Shown: positions 44,751 to 53,841 of the stretch, one piece after another
How the letters are laid out: each line of letters starts with the position of its first letter
Position numbering within the stretch: position 1 is the stretch's first letter
NCBI RefSeq assembly: GCF_009761815.1
Contig: NZ_RWIN01000028.1
Coordinates: 1-64,000 of the forward strand
DNA length: 64,000 nt
Direction of reading: 5' to 3'
Origin: Pseudomonas sp. PB120
GTDB taxonomy: Bacteria > Pseudomonadota > Gammaproteobacteria > Pseudomonadales > Pseudomonadaceae
Notes under the pieces: generated by a model
What the model was told of the DNA's origin: nothing
The model's database searches: none
Seen by the model: only the letters and a program-made list of their open reading frames with translations
Program-made: the position numbers and the translations under genes

Positions 44751-44990
44751 CTAATTTTCTAGTGCATGTAGTAGCGGACCCAAATCTATCAGGGCAGGGT
44801 GCAATGGAAGAATGCGTCGGCTACTGGAGGTCTTCAGGTTCTGGCCTTCGCGGCTGTCATCAATCCGGATGCACTGGATGCCCTGTTTCTCGATAAAGTC
44901 ATCCACCCGCAGTTGGCAGAGTTCTTCCAGTCGTGCCCCAGTCGCTCGCCCTAGGAGCGCCAACCAGTAACGCCAAAGGCTTCCTAACAT
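44751..44990 (-). pseudogene. Fragment of a phage-type integrase
   Basis: 79 codons similar to the central part of a tyrosine integrase catalytic domain: LWRYWLALLGRATGARLEELCQLRVDDF contains the first catalytic Arg, and KTSSSRRILPLHPAL follows. It then stops before the HxxR box and tyrosine. It lies 50 bp from the intact integrase and is not part of it. It is a remnant of an earlier integration. Confidence 0.8.
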
Positions 44991-45040
44991 TTTTCAAGGC
45001 AGCCAACCAAGAAACTTAACTGGCTGCCCATCCGAATCAA

Positions 45041-45997
45041 TCAGTCGATCAGGTGCAAAACGTCCCTGACGTTGAGGTGGGAGTATCGCGCTACGGATCG
45101 TGTATCCCGATGGCCTGACACGATCATTATTTGGGCGTTGTTGAACCCCTTTTTTGCAACGTTCGTTATTCTGGTGTGCCTGAGCTGGTGCAGTCGAACG
45201 CTACTGTCCAAGCCTGCCTTTACTCGTGCCAATCGCACTGCCTGAGAAACTGCGTGCGGAGTGACGGGGAAGATTAGGTTGTTCGAGTGACGTTCTACGG
45301 TGGCACATAGTTGAGCGAGCTGGAGTATCTCCACGGCACGGCGGGTGAGTGGAACAGATCTCGTACCGTTCTTACCGTCAATCACGTCGGCAATGCGATC
45401 CCTGAGGTGCAGGCAGTCCTTTGTCAGTCTCAGGATTTCTGACCGCCGCATGGCAGTTTCGTAAGCCAGTTCAACAATCAGTTGCATGGTGGGTGACAGC
45501 TTTGCGAGCAACCGTTCAAGTTCGCTCGCACTAATCACCTTGTCGGAGGATCGATCAGGCTTTGGAAGTGCGATATCGCTGACGGGGTTGTGGATGTCGA
45601 TCAATAGGCCACGTTTGGCGAACCTGTAGAAGCGGGACATGAACGCAAGCTGCGTCCTGCATGTGGAAGACTTTACCTTCTTCAGCCGCATAATCTTGAA
45701 GTCGTTGATCATTTGCGGTGTGATTTCGTGGATGGGCTTGGTGAAGTGTCTGCCCAAATGCTCCACGATTTTAAGTGCATGGTCGTAGCTGCCTTTCCCC
45801 TTGAGCATGGTTTCGCAGTAGGTCATGCCCAGCGTATATATAGTGTGATGCTTGTGATCCGACGTCACGGCTTCAATCTGTTTTGCCCATGACTCTGCTT
45901 CGGCCTTCGTGTTGAAGGTTTTCGATTGGGAAGATTTACCTTTAACCCGTACCTGAGCGTTCCAGTTGCCGGACGGGAGTAAGCGGAAATTAGCCAT
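45041..45997 (-). CDS. Tyrosine integrase of the element
   Basis: 318 residues from ATG 45997 with GAGG eight bases upstream. N-terminal arm and core-binding domains span residues 1-150. Catalytic residues are R184 (AMRRSEILRL), K209 (GKNGTRS), H270-x-x-R273 (LHQLRHT), H296 (SGHRDT) and Y305 (ARYSHL). The first 37 codons of the longer frame are read from attachment-site DNA and are excluded. It is 75 bp from the right attachment repeat and transcribed into the element. It is the most likely enzyme for integration at tRNA-Val. Confidence 0.93.
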   Translation of the reverse strand: MANFRLLPSGNWNAQVRVKGKSSQSKTFNTKAEAESWAKQIEAVTSDHKHHTIYTLGMTYCETMLKGKGSYDHALKIVEHLGRHFTKPIHEITPQMINDFKIMRLKKVKSSTCRTQLAFMSRFYRFAKRGLLIDIHNPVSDIALPKPDRSSDKVISASELERLLAKLSPTMQLIVELAYETAMRRSEILRLTKDCLHLRDRIADVIDGKNGTRSVPLTRRAVEILQLAQLCATVERHSNNLIFPVTPHAVSQAVRLARVKAGLDSSVRLHQLRHTRITNVAKKGFNNAQIMIVSGHRDTRSVARYSHLNVRDVLHLID

Positions 45998-46072
45998 TTT
46001 TAACGCCTCATGATGTGAATGGGCGTTCTGTGAAATCCAAGAGCAGCAGGGCTTGGAGCTTGCTCCTAGCAG

Positions 46073-46185
46073 ACCTTGACATGGTGGGGGTCGTTGGTTC
46101 GAGTCCAATCGCGCCTACCAAACAAAATCCGCTCTGCTGGGCGGTCTAGAAGGGCTCACCGAAAGGTGGGCCCTTTTTTGTTGTC
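46073..46185 (+). repeat. Right attachment repeat (attR) with tRNA-Val 3' fragment
   Basis: Direct copy of 34479-34591 with one mismatch. Positions 46073-46120 are the 3' part of tRNA-Val, lacking its 5' half, so no tRNA is made here. The repeat stops 2 bp before the IS3-family element at 46188; the true repeat may have been longer. Confidence 0.92.
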
Positions 46186-46240
46186 CTTGTCCCGTCCTGA
46201 ATAAGGTTTACACCTTCTGATCTATTTTCAGGAGGACGTA

Positions 46241-46642
46241 ATGGAATCAGCAAAAAGGCGTAGTCAGCGAGACTACACGCTGACTTTTAAATTGTCGGTC
46301 GTCGACCAGGTCGAAAAAGGCGAGCTGAGTTATAAAGAGGCTCAGGAGCGCTACGGGATTCAAGGCAAAACGACCGTTCTGACGTGGTTACGTAAGCATG
46401 GTCGACAGGATTGGAGCCCAGGCACATACATCGGCTCGCCGAGGACGGGGTCTATGCCCGACAAAAACCGACCATTAACACCAGAGCAGCGCATCAAAGA
46501 GCTTGAGGAACAGTTGGCTCTGTCCAATCAGAAAGCGCAGTTTTTCGAGGCGGTCGTGGATGTCTTGAAAAATGACTACGGTCTCTCTGTCGTAAAAAAG
46601 CGTCCCGGCAAGTCCTCGCGCAAAAACGAATCCAAAACCTGA
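46241..46642 (+). CDS. IS3-family transposase OrfA
   Basis: 133 residues. An N-terminal helix-turn-helix (FKLSVVDQVEKGELSYKEAQERYGIQGKTTVLTWLRKHG) binds the IS ends and is followed by a leucine-zipper-like helix (IKELEEQLALSNQKAQFFEAVVDVL). AGGAGG precedes the ATG. A C-AAA-AAC run near the end allows -1 frameshifting into orfB, as in other IS3 elements. Confidence 0.93.
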   Translation: MESAKRRSQRDYTLTFKLSVVDQVEKGELSYKEAQERYGIQGKTTVLTWLRKHGRQDWSPGTYIGSPRTGSMPDKNRPLTPEQRIKELEEQLALSNQKAQFFEAVVDVLKNDYGLSVVKKRPGKSSRKNESKT

Positions 46643-46665
46643 GCATCAGCAGGGCTTGCCAGTTC

Positions 46666-47112
46666 ATGGGGATAAGCCGACAGGCTTACTACAAACGCAA
46701 TCGCTCCGATGCTGCTCGTCTGGTTCTGGATCAGAAGGTTGCCGACTTTGTTGAGCAAAAACGTCAGCGGCAGCCGCGTTTGGGCACCCGAAAGCTGCAT
46801 TACTTGCTGCATTGCCAGCCTCAACTTGAGTTGCAAGTGGGTCGAGATCGGCTGTTTTCGATTCTGCGGGAAAGACGTTTATTGGTGGCTCGCAAGCGGG
46901 CGTATCACAAGACAACCAACAGTCATCATCGCTTTCACCGCCACCCGAACTTGCTCAAGCCCGGACCTGATCAAATCGTGCCAAGCCGCCCGGAACAGGT
47001 CTGGGTGGCGGACATCACTTATCTACCAACGCAAGCAGGAGTGGCGTATCTGAGCCTTGTGACCGATGCCTTCTCGCGCAAGATCGTGGGTTATCACGTT
47101 GTCCCGTCCTGA
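46666..47112 (+). pseudogene. IS3-family transposase OrfB, C-terminally truncated
   Basis: 148 codons; the frame is open upstream of 46666 to the frameshift site. It keeps the HTH_21 region (MGISRQAYYKRNRSD) and the start of the integrase core (QVWVADITYLPTQAGVAYLSLVTDAFSRKIVGYHV, with the first catalytic Asp). It stops inside the IS end at 47100, losing the other catalytic residues (the second D and E). Transposition by this copy is not expected. Confidence 0.9.
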
Positions 47113-47127
47113 ATAAGGTTTACACCT

Positions 47128-47282
47128 ATTTCAGGACTAGACACCTGGATTTATTGCAGGGCTTTGAGCGGCATCTATCAATGGATAGAGCGGGCAGTCA
47201 TCGCGACTACGTATGTGGATTGATCAGCTTCGCCGGCCTGTCGCAATGGATGCGACAAGCCGGTCGATAGGCGTACTCGCAA
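47128..47282. other. Unassigned remnant right of the IS end
   Basis: A short open stretch (from about 47153 to a TAG at 47270, plus frame) reads MDRAGSHRDYVCGLISFAG in its middle, perhaps the end of a gene broken by the IS. Origin not recognised. Confidence 0.3.
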
Positions 47283-47489
47283 TCAGAGCGAATAGGCCGC
47301 TGCCTGCCCGAGGTTGCTGTCCTGCGCACCGGCGATGAGGTGCAGCGGAATATGCTGCTGTTCTTCCATGGACGGCATTTCAAAGCTACCTACTATCTGC
47401 AGGTGTCGCTCAGCCGGCCCGGTCGACTCTTCTTCCTTTGCCTTGGCCATTCTCGCGTGGTTCGCTGCGATTTCATTGAGAGTTGACAC
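47283..47489 (-). CDS. Small conserved-looking protein, unknown
   Basis: 68 residues from a GTG at 47489 with GGAGA 7 bases upstream, which supports the unusual start. Sequence MSTLNEIAANHARMAKAKEE, then charged and Gln/Ala-rich. No domain recognised. It is the first intact gene to the right of the island. Confidence 0.55.
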   Translation of the reverse strand: MSTLNEIAANHARMAKAKEEESTGPAERHLQIVGSFEMPSMEEQQHIPLHLIAGAQDSNLGQAAAYSL

Positions 47490-47753
47490 GTTGCATCTCC
47501 GGTGACTGACCAGACGTTTCGCTGGAGTCCTTAAGCGTTGATTTGATGGCTGCCGCGTCAGAATTACGTCGTTCTCGGGCCGCTAGAGGCGTACTTAGCA
47601 ATCCTTGAGCCAGCGAAGTGACGTAAATCGTTTCACATTTCCGTAAGCGACGAATGGTGGCAGGGAAGCGGGGCCAGGACGCCTTACGCAGGTCGTGCTC
47701 TCGGGATTCGGGCGTAAACTGGCAAGTGCTTCCTCATCAAAAAGGAGCCGCAT

Positions 47754-47948
47754 ATGATCGCCAACCCAGTGAACAAGCCGTCAACCGTGGATAAAGCGGT
47801 TTGGGACCAATATTTCTGCGCCGCGTTGATCGCCGAGAGCAACCTGACGGCACCCGTGGTCGGGGGGTCGAATCACGAAGACAGGCAAAACCTGTTGATC
47901 GAAAGGGCCAAAACCCTCGCCGACAAAATGATGGAAAACAGAAGATAA
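47754..47948 (+). CDS. Small hypothetical protein
   Basis: 64 residues (MIANPVNKPSTVDKAVWDQY) with a strong AGGAG eight bases before the ATG and a good terminator right after the stop. The helical C-terminus LLIERAKTLADKMMENRR is amphipathic. No domain recognised. The complete promoter-to-terminator unit supports a real gene. Confidence 0.65.
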   Translation: MIANPVNKPSTVDKAVWDQYFCAALIAESNLTAPVVGGSNHEDRQNLLIERAKTLADKMMENRR

Positions 47949-47951
47949 CCG

Positions 47952-47980
47952 GAGCCCAGCCATCGAGCTGGGCTCTTTTT
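47952..47980 (+). terminator. Rho-independent terminator
   Basis: GAGCCCAGC/GCTGGGCTC with a 6-nt loop followed by five T residues. Confidence 0.92.
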
Positions 47981-48095
47981 ATCTGGAGCCTGATACCTGG
48001 GCGACACATGACGTTTTACCTTCGCAATGCAGGCCCGCGTTTCATCGACTACTACTGACAGGCTGACTCAACCTTGTCCTGACAGGAGTATCTCG

Positions 48096-48551
48096 ATGCT
48101 GGTTCACTGGTTTCTTGCGGCCATTCACCTTTTGGCGTTGGTCCTTGGGTTTTGGGCGGTGCTATCTCGCGGCGCCGCATTTCGGCGTCTCGCTGCCGGG
48201 GTTGGAGACTCTCGTAGCGTATTGATCGCGGATAATATGTGGGGGATCTCTGCGGTCATTCTCTTGATCACCGGTGGGATGCGCGCGTTTGGCGGGTACG
48301 AAAAAGGCACTGACTACTACCTTCACCAACCGCTGTTCCATCTCAAGATGACGCTGTTCATCATCATTCTGGTGCTGGAAGTCGCACCCATGGTGACGCT
48401 GATCAAATGGCGGATCGCGTTGGCACGTGGCGCAGCAATAGAGGCCGGGCGCGCGAAGCTGTTTGCACGGATCAGTCATATCGAAGCGCTGCTGGTACTG
48501 CTGATGGTTGTGGCGGCCACGGGGATGGCGCGGGGTGTGACGTTTGGTTAG
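48096..48551 (+). CDS. DUF2214-type inner-membrane protein
   Basis: 151 residues with four predicted membrane helices: residues 2-22 (VHWFLAAIHLLALVLGFWAV), 48-64, 86-104 (LKMTLFIIILVLEVAPMV) and 131-147. The N-terminal His and the pattern LFHLKMTLFIIILVLE fit the DUF2214/YibN-like small membrane family. AGGAG precedes ATG 48096; the longer frame is rejected. Function unknown. Confidence 0.75.
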   Translation: MLVHWFLAAIHLLALVLGFWAVLSRGAAFRRLAAGVGDSRSVLIADNMWGISAVILLITGGMRAFGGYEKGTDYYLHQPLFHLKMTLFIIILVLEVAPMVTLIKWRIALARGAAIEAGRAKLFARISHIEALLVLLMVVAATGMARGVTFG

Positions 48552-48692
48552 CTGAATGGGATCCAGCTCTTTCCAGGAGTGAGCCTGGTCACGTCATGAG
48601 GATAGCCAGTAGTGCCGACTTTACAGGGCGGGTCATTGGCCTCTCAGGCGGAGGCAAAACCCAAACGAGGGGCGATGCGGCGCTTGAATCTT

Positions 48693-48728
48693 TAGCCAGC
48701 CGTGATTCCAGAGTGAACAGGCTGGCTA
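48693..48728 (-). terminator. Stem-loop downstream of csrA
   Basis: A perfect 9-bp stem TAGCCAGCC/GGCTGGCTA with an 18-nt loop, 17 bp after the csrA stop. A short A/T stretch but no clear T tract follows on the minus strand. Confidence 0.45.
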
Positions 48729-48744
48729 CTGACTGCAGAAGGGC

Positions 48745-48939
48745 TCAGGGCGTCTGTGGCTTGTCCGGAGCGGTCAGGCCGGCCTGGATGCGCTGATAAA
48801 TTTCTTCGCGGTGCACCGCAACGTCTTTCGGGGCGTTGATACCAATCCTGACTTGTTGGCCGCTGACGCCGAGGATGGTGATCGTAATATCGTCGCCAAT
48901 GTTTATGCTTTCACCGACTTTGCGGGTGAGTATCAGCAT
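48745..48939 (-). CDS. rsmE: CsrA/RsmE-type RNA-binding regulator
   Basis: 64 residues: [20 protein letters not shown], then [15 protein letters not shown]. It binds GGA motifs in 5' leaders and controls translation within the Gac/Rsm system. The sequence fits RsmE of P. fluorescens-group strains better than RsmA ([10 protein letters not shown] instead of RRVGETLMVGD). The conserved VHREE segment including the key Arg is intact. AAGGAGA precedes the ATG. It is not near lysC/alaS, where RsmA normally lies, which agrees with RsmE. Confidence 0.88.
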   Translation of the reverse strand: MLILTRKVGESINIGDDITITILGVSGQQVRIGINAPKDVAVHREEIYQRIQAGLTAPDKPQTP

Positions 48940-49190
48940 GGTCTTCTCCTTGATTGCTTTTGTAGGGCACCTGATTCGAACAGTGCAGAGGTCGGTGGTA
49001 TGTATAGATTAGTGCGAAGTCTCACGGTTTGGGTGCCTCTTTCTGACGCGCAGATGCTGCATTAATTCCCAAGGCGTAACTATACAGAGGCCGCAACCAT
49101 CATTCTCGTTGTTTTGAGCCCATTTTGCGGCACTCGGGAAGTATTCATGAATGTTAAAATCGCCGCTTTAAGCATTCGGAGGGAAGCGTT

Positions 49191-49559
49191 GTGCGCAAAA
49201 TGGTCTTGGTAATCGCGGTGCTGGCGTTGGCGGGCTGTGGTGAAGGCAAGAGTGTAGACGCTCAGAAGCCGAAAACGGCGGCCGTTTCCGCATCGGCCGC
49301 AACAACAGCCGGACCTCAGTGGGACCTGGAAGTCCGGGGCGAGACCACGCAGGCAGTGAGCGACTTGAGCGGCTGGTTGCTCGAGCACAGCTTTATTTCC
49401 AATGTGATCACGGAAAATGGCAAGACTCGTATCCTGATGGGGCCGTTCAGCTCGAAAGCCGAGGCCGAGGCCAAACAGGCTGAAGTCGATGCCGCGCTCA
49501 TCCGGGCGAAAAAACAGAACATTCAATTGCTGGTCCTTGAACGTCCAGCGGTCCAGTAG
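49191..49559 (+). CDS. SPOR-domain lipoprotein
   Basis: 122 residues from a GTG with GGAGG upstream. The lipobox LALAGC (Cys near residue 16) marks a lipoprotein. After an Ala-rich linker a SPOR-like domain follows (WDLEVRGETTQAVSDLSGWL, then TRILMGPFSSKAEAEAKQAEV), a fold that binds denuded septal peptidoglycan. A small outer-membrane-anchored cell-envelope protein is likely. Confidence 0.8.
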   Translation: MRKMVLVIAVLALAGCGEGKSVDAQKPKTAAVSASAATTAGPQWDLEVRGETTQAVSDLSGWLLEHSFISNVITENGKTRILMGPFSSKAEAEAKQAEVDAALIRAKKQNIQLLVLERPAVQ

Positions 49560-49570
49560 AAACGAACAAA

Positions 49571-49595
49571 GGCCTCGGGTATCACTCCCGAGGCC
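49571..49595. terminator. Bidirectional terminator
   Basis: GGCCTCGGG/CCCGAGGCC with a 7-nt loop, followed by TTTAT on the plus strand and TTTGTT on the minus strand, between two convergent genes. Confidence 0.85.
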
Positions 49596-49617
49596 TTTAT
49601 GTTTTCAGTGCCGACTT

Positions 49618-50307
49618 TCAGCCACAGGCCTTCAGGTTCACCGGGCCGACAAATTCGTTGCCGCGTCCCATCACACACGCCACGCTCTGATTGCGTTGTC
49701 GCTCCCAGGCTTGTACGGGATAGGTCTTGTTCCAGGCTTCGTACAGCTGGCGATCCTGTTTCGACAAACGCAGGCCGTACTGTTTGCTCATGTAGAAGTA
49801 AGTCCGGGCAATCATGCCGCGAATGGAAGGGCGGGGCATGACCTTCTTCGCCTTGAAGTCGACCTGGGTCAGGCATGAACCATATTGTCCCGACTGCACG
49901 GGCAGCCAGCCGAAACTGAAGTTGTTTCGATCGCCGTTCACCTCACCGATGCTCGGCACCAGGTTATGCAGGTCGGCCTCAGCCTTCTGATACACCGGAT
50001 CGTGGCGCGTGCAGTTAGTGCGCCCGCCTTCTTGCCAGCATTGACGCTGATGACCTATCTGCCAGGCCGGGACGATGTGTTCCCATTCAATGCGCGAGGC
50101 GCGCTTGGCATTTTTGCGCGGCACATAACCGCAGGCCGAAAGATTGACCTTGTTGCCCGTGTACTTGCACCCGCAATAGAACTCGGTGGATTGCGGGGCG
50201 TACAACTTCCAGGCGACTTTCTTGGCTTCGCTGAAGGTGCGCGGGGCGTCGGCTTGGGCGCCGATGGCAAACAGCAAGAACACTAAAGCGAAACAACGGA
50301 CGCTCAT
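49618..50307 (-). CDS. endA: Secreted/periplasmic endonuclease I
   Basis: 229 residues with a signal peptide (VRCFALVFLLFAIGAQADA). The beta-beta-alpha-metal nuclease motif is RIEWEHIVPAWQIG with its histidine, followed by DLHNLVPSIGEVNGDRNNFSF. Several Cys pairs fit an exported, disulphide-bonded enzyme. It degrades double-stranded DNA. It lies 4 bp after the DUF1654 gene in the same direction, so it may share its LexA-box promoter. Start at ATG 50307, within the signal consensus. Confidence 0.92.
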   Translation of the reverse strand: MSVRCFALVFLLFAIGAQADAPRTFSEAKKVAWKLYAPQSTEFYCGCKYTGNKVNLSACGYVPRKNAKRASRIEWEHIVPAWQIGHQRQCWQEGGRTNCTRHDPVYQKAEADLHNLVPSIGEVNGDRNNFSFGWLPVQSGQYGSCLTQVDFKAKKVMPRPSIRGMIARTYFYMSKQYGLRLSKQDRQLYEAWNKTYPVQAWERQRNQSVACVMGRGNEFVGPVNLKACG

Positions 50308-50311
50308 CGAC

Positions 50312-50551
50312 TCAATCTTCCTTCGGCACAACCCAGAAAATCTGCACGCCACCGTCGTCGCGATAGGCGAGCGTCACGTTGTCGTTCTCGTCGATTTCTT
50401 CGAGCAACTGTTCCCACTCATCCACGGGTTCGTCCGGCAGGCGGAAGATCAGTGCGGCTTTGGCTTTCTGAGCAGTGGGGGAGTTGATGATTTTCTGAAC
50501 GCGCATGCCCATGCGTTCATAGGAGGAAGGAGAGACAGAGGTAGAGGCCAC
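50312..50551 (-). CDS. DUF1654 family protein
   Basis: 79 residues from a GTG at 50551 with AAGGA seven bases upstream. The sequence SYERMGMRVQKIINSPTAQK, then LPDEPVDEWEQLLEEIDENDNVTL fits DUF1654, a small Pseudomonas and Pseudomonas-phage family of unknown function. The open frame extends 17 codons further through the LexA-box region, so the GTG is preferred. It is first in the operon with endA. Confidence 0.85.
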   Translation of the reverse strand: MASTSVSPSSYERMGMRVQKIINSPTAQKAKAALIFRLPDEPVDEWEQLLEEIDENDNVTLAYRDDGGVQIFWVVPKED

Positions 50552-50569
50552 GGAGTTATCCTTATTAAG

Positions 50570-50585
50570 CTGTACGTGCATACAG
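50570..50585. promoter_or_regulatory. LexA box (SOS operator)
   Basis: CTGTACGTGCATACAG is CTGT-N8-ACAG, the LexA consensus; on the minus strand it extends to TACTGTATGCACGTACAG. It lies 18 bp upstream of the DUF1654 GTG. Confidence 0.8.
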
Positions 50586-50691
50586 TATTTAACTGTAGGC
50601 ATTTTCGCAACTGCTTAAAATTCAAGAAAATCCTCTGACAGCGTTTTTTTCTGTTTTATGTAGGACGCAGGAGTTTTTTATTCAGCTTATG

Positions 50692-50716
50692 GCCCCTCGC
50701 GAGGAGGGCGAGGGGC
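50692..50716 (-). terminator. Stem-loop downstream of ansB
   Basis: GCCCCTCGC/GCGAGGGGC with a 7-nt loop, 38 bp after the ansB stop. No T tract, so function as terminator is tentative. Confidence 0.45.
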
Positions 50717-50753
50717 TCCGATGCCCGACCTGAACCGGCCGGGCGAGGGCGAA

Positions 50754-52192
<1,439 letters not shown>

Positions 52193-52636
52193 ATGTCGTT
52201 TTCCGTTGGTTTTCCAAACGCAACTGCAGTCCTGATCGGGGGCAAATCGTCGTCGGCTGTAGACGCATCGAGTGACGCGACCTCTGAGACGGCAGCGCTG
52301 CCGGGCAAGGAAGAAAACAAGGACAACCGGGTCAAGGCGGGGGGCGGCGCTCAAGGCGCGGGCAAGTCCGAGGCCAGCAGCAATCAAAGTGTCGCGGTTC
52401 AGGTGCTGCTCAAGCGAATGGCGGAGCTTCAACAGCAACTGCGCGAACAACAGCAGCAACTCGCGGCAGCTCAGGCGGCGCCTTATTCTACGCCGGAAGC
52501 CAAGACCACCGCCGTGATGTCCATCCAGGGCCAAATCGCGAATACCAACGGTGCGCTGTCACAAGTGGCGGGCAGTCTGCTCAGGGAATTGGCCAAGGAA
52601 TCCGGTTCCGGCAGCCTGATCAGCACCACGGCGTAA
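52193..52636 (+). CDS. FlxA-like coiled-coil protein, tentative
   Basis: 147 residues with no signal peptide. A disordered Ser/Gly/Ala/Lys-rich N-terminal half is followed by a Gln-rich coiled coil at about residues 67-95 (AVQVLLKRMAELQQQLREQQ) and a helical tail. The layout resembles FlxA-like proteins, without a firm match. GGGAG precedes the ATG at a good distance. Monocistronic; function unknown. Confidence 0.6.
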   Translation: MSFSVGFPNATAVLIGGKSSSAVDASSDATSETAALPGKEENKDNRVKAGGGAQGAGKSEASSNQSVAVQVLLKRMAELQQQLREQQQQLAAAQAAPYSTPEAKTTAVMSIQGQIANTNGALSQVAGSLLRELAKESGSGSLISTTA

Positions 52637-52682
52637 TACCCGCTTCGCGCAAACGAAAGTACAAAACGTTATTTTTCGACCG

Positions 52683-52711
52683 TTGACAAATGTCGGCAGG
52701 GTTCCCATAGT
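52683..52711 (+). promoter_or_regulatory. Promoter of the ribose operon
   Basis: TTGACA at 52683-52688 and CATAGT at 52706-52711 with a 17-bp spacer. Confidence 0.6.
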
Positions 52712-52719
52712 TCGGTCTA

Positions 52720-52733
52720 CGCAAACGTTTGCG
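52720..52733. promoter_or_regulatory. RbsR operator
   Basis: CGCAAACGTTTGCG is a perfect LacI/GalR-type palindrome centred just downstream of the expected rbsB transcription start, where a bound repressor would block initiation. RbsR is encoded in the operon. Confidence 0.85.
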
Positions 52734-52827
52734 CAGTGCTGCTGATGGCTTGATCCGTCAGCAGATCTGCTGAAGCCTACGCCAGCGCAAGCGTTGCTCA
52801 CAATAATCATAAGATCGGAGTGAACCC

Positions 52828-53784
52828 ATGAAGCTGCCATTCGCTGGACGTCTTCTCGCTGTCGCTATGCTGGCTGCCGCATCCGCCGCGCTGCCCCTCT
52901 CTTCGGCCTTGGCCGACACCCCTGAAAAACCTAAAGTCGCGCTGGTCATGAAATCCCTGGCCAACGAGTTCTTCCTGACCATGGAAGACGGCGCCAAGGC
53001 GTATCAGAAAGACCACTCCGGCGAATTCGAGCTGATTTCCAACGGCATCAAGGACGAAACCGACACCGCTGGCCAGACGCGAATCGTCGAGCAGATGATC
53101 CTGGCCAAGGTCAATGCGCTGGTCATTGCGCCGGCAGACTCCAAGGCCATGGTTCCGGTCATCAAGAAAGCCATCGATGCCGGTATCACCGTGATCAACA
53201 TCGATAACCAGCTCGACCCAGCCGTGGTCAAAAGCAAAAACCTGACAGTGCCGTTCGTAGGTCCGGACAACCGCAAAGGCGCGCGTCTGGTGGGTGAATA
53301 CCTGGCCAAGCAACTGAAGGCGGGCGACGAAGTCGGGATCATTGAAGGTGTTTCCACCACCACCAATGCCCAGGCCCGCACCGCTGGATTCAAGGATGCA
53401 ATGGAAGCCGCGCAAATCAAGGTCGTATCGTTACAGTCCGGTGACTGGGAAATCGACAAGGGCAACAAGGTGGCCGCCTCGATTCTCAGCGAGTACCCGG
53501 AAGTCAAGGCACTGCTGGCCGGCAACGACAGCATGGCCGTCGGTGCCGTTTCTGCCGTGCGTGCGGCGGGCAAGGCCGGCAAGGTTCAGGTGGTGGGTTA
53601 CGACAACATCAACGCCATCAAACCAATGCTCAAGGATGGCCGCGTCCTGGCCACAGCGGACCAGTTTGCTGCCAAGCAAGCGGTGTTCGGCATCGAGACC
53701 GCGCTGAAGATCATCAAGGGTGAGAAGGTCGACAGCGGCGCCAACAACGTCATCGAAACTCCGGTAGAGCTGGTGACCAAGTAG
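52828..53784 (+). CDS. rbsB: Ribose ABC transporter, periplasmic binding protein
   Basis: 318 residues with a signal peptide (LLAVAMLAAASAALPLSSALA). Periplasmic-binding-protein family 1 fold: KVALVMKSLANEFFLTMEDGAK, NIDNQLDP and GVSTTTNAQARTAGFKDAM. It captures ribose and delivers it to RbsAC. First gene of the operon behind the RbsR operator, with GGAG upstream of the ATG. Confidence 0.94.
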   Translation: MKLPFAGRLLAVAMLAAASAALPLSSALADTPEKPKVALVMKSLANEFFLTMEDGAKAYQKDHSGEFELISNGIKDETDTAGQTRIVEQMILAKVNALVIAPADSKAMVPVIKKAIDAGITVINIDNQLDPAVVKSKNLTVPFVGPDNRKGARLVGEYLAKQLKAGDEVGIIEGVSTTTNAQARTAGFKDAMEAAQIKVVSLQSGDWEIDKGNKVAASILSEYPEVKALLAGNDSMAVGAVSAVRAAGKAGKVQVVGYDNINAIKPMLKDGRVLATADQFAAKQAVFGIETALKIIKGEKVDSGANNVIETPVELVTK

Positions 53785-53841
53785 TCCTTCTGGCGACACA
53801 ACGGTGCTCGCCCGCCCGGGCGAGCGCATGGAGAGTTTTTT

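Larger units (their letters stand above)
34479..46185. mobile_element. Integrative element in tRNA-Val, about 11.6 kb
   Basis: Bounded by 113-bp direct repeats of the tRNA-Val 3' half. It encodes a full tyrosine integrase just inside the right end, a second compact recombinase, an integrase fragment, and about nine other genes absent from typical core context. Base composition is visibly AT-richer than the flanks, particularly from 37.4 to 45 kb. No phage structural, conjugation or transposition genes are present. The order (integrase, iteron-like array, ATPase with HTH, then accessory genes) recalls satellite-type islands, but no packaging gene is recognised. Confidence 0.88.
46188..47127 (+). 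mobile_element. Truncated IS3-family insertion sequence
   Basis: A 28-bp end sequence starting TGTCCCGTCCTGAATAAGG occurs perfectly at 46188-46215 and again, in the same orientation, at 47100-47127. Between them lie orfA and about half of orfB. A normal IS would end in the inverted sequence, so the second copy belongs either to another IS in inverted orientation or to a nested copy lost by deletion. Confidence 0.85.

Noticed and set aside
47153..47270. Complete gene right of the IS end
   Set aside because: The open stretch has no start with SD and begins within IS-end DNA; treated as a remnant.
49080..49526. 148-codon minus-strand frame opposite the SPOR lipoprotein
   Set aside because: Antisense shadow; the plus-strand gene has SD, lipobox and a domain.
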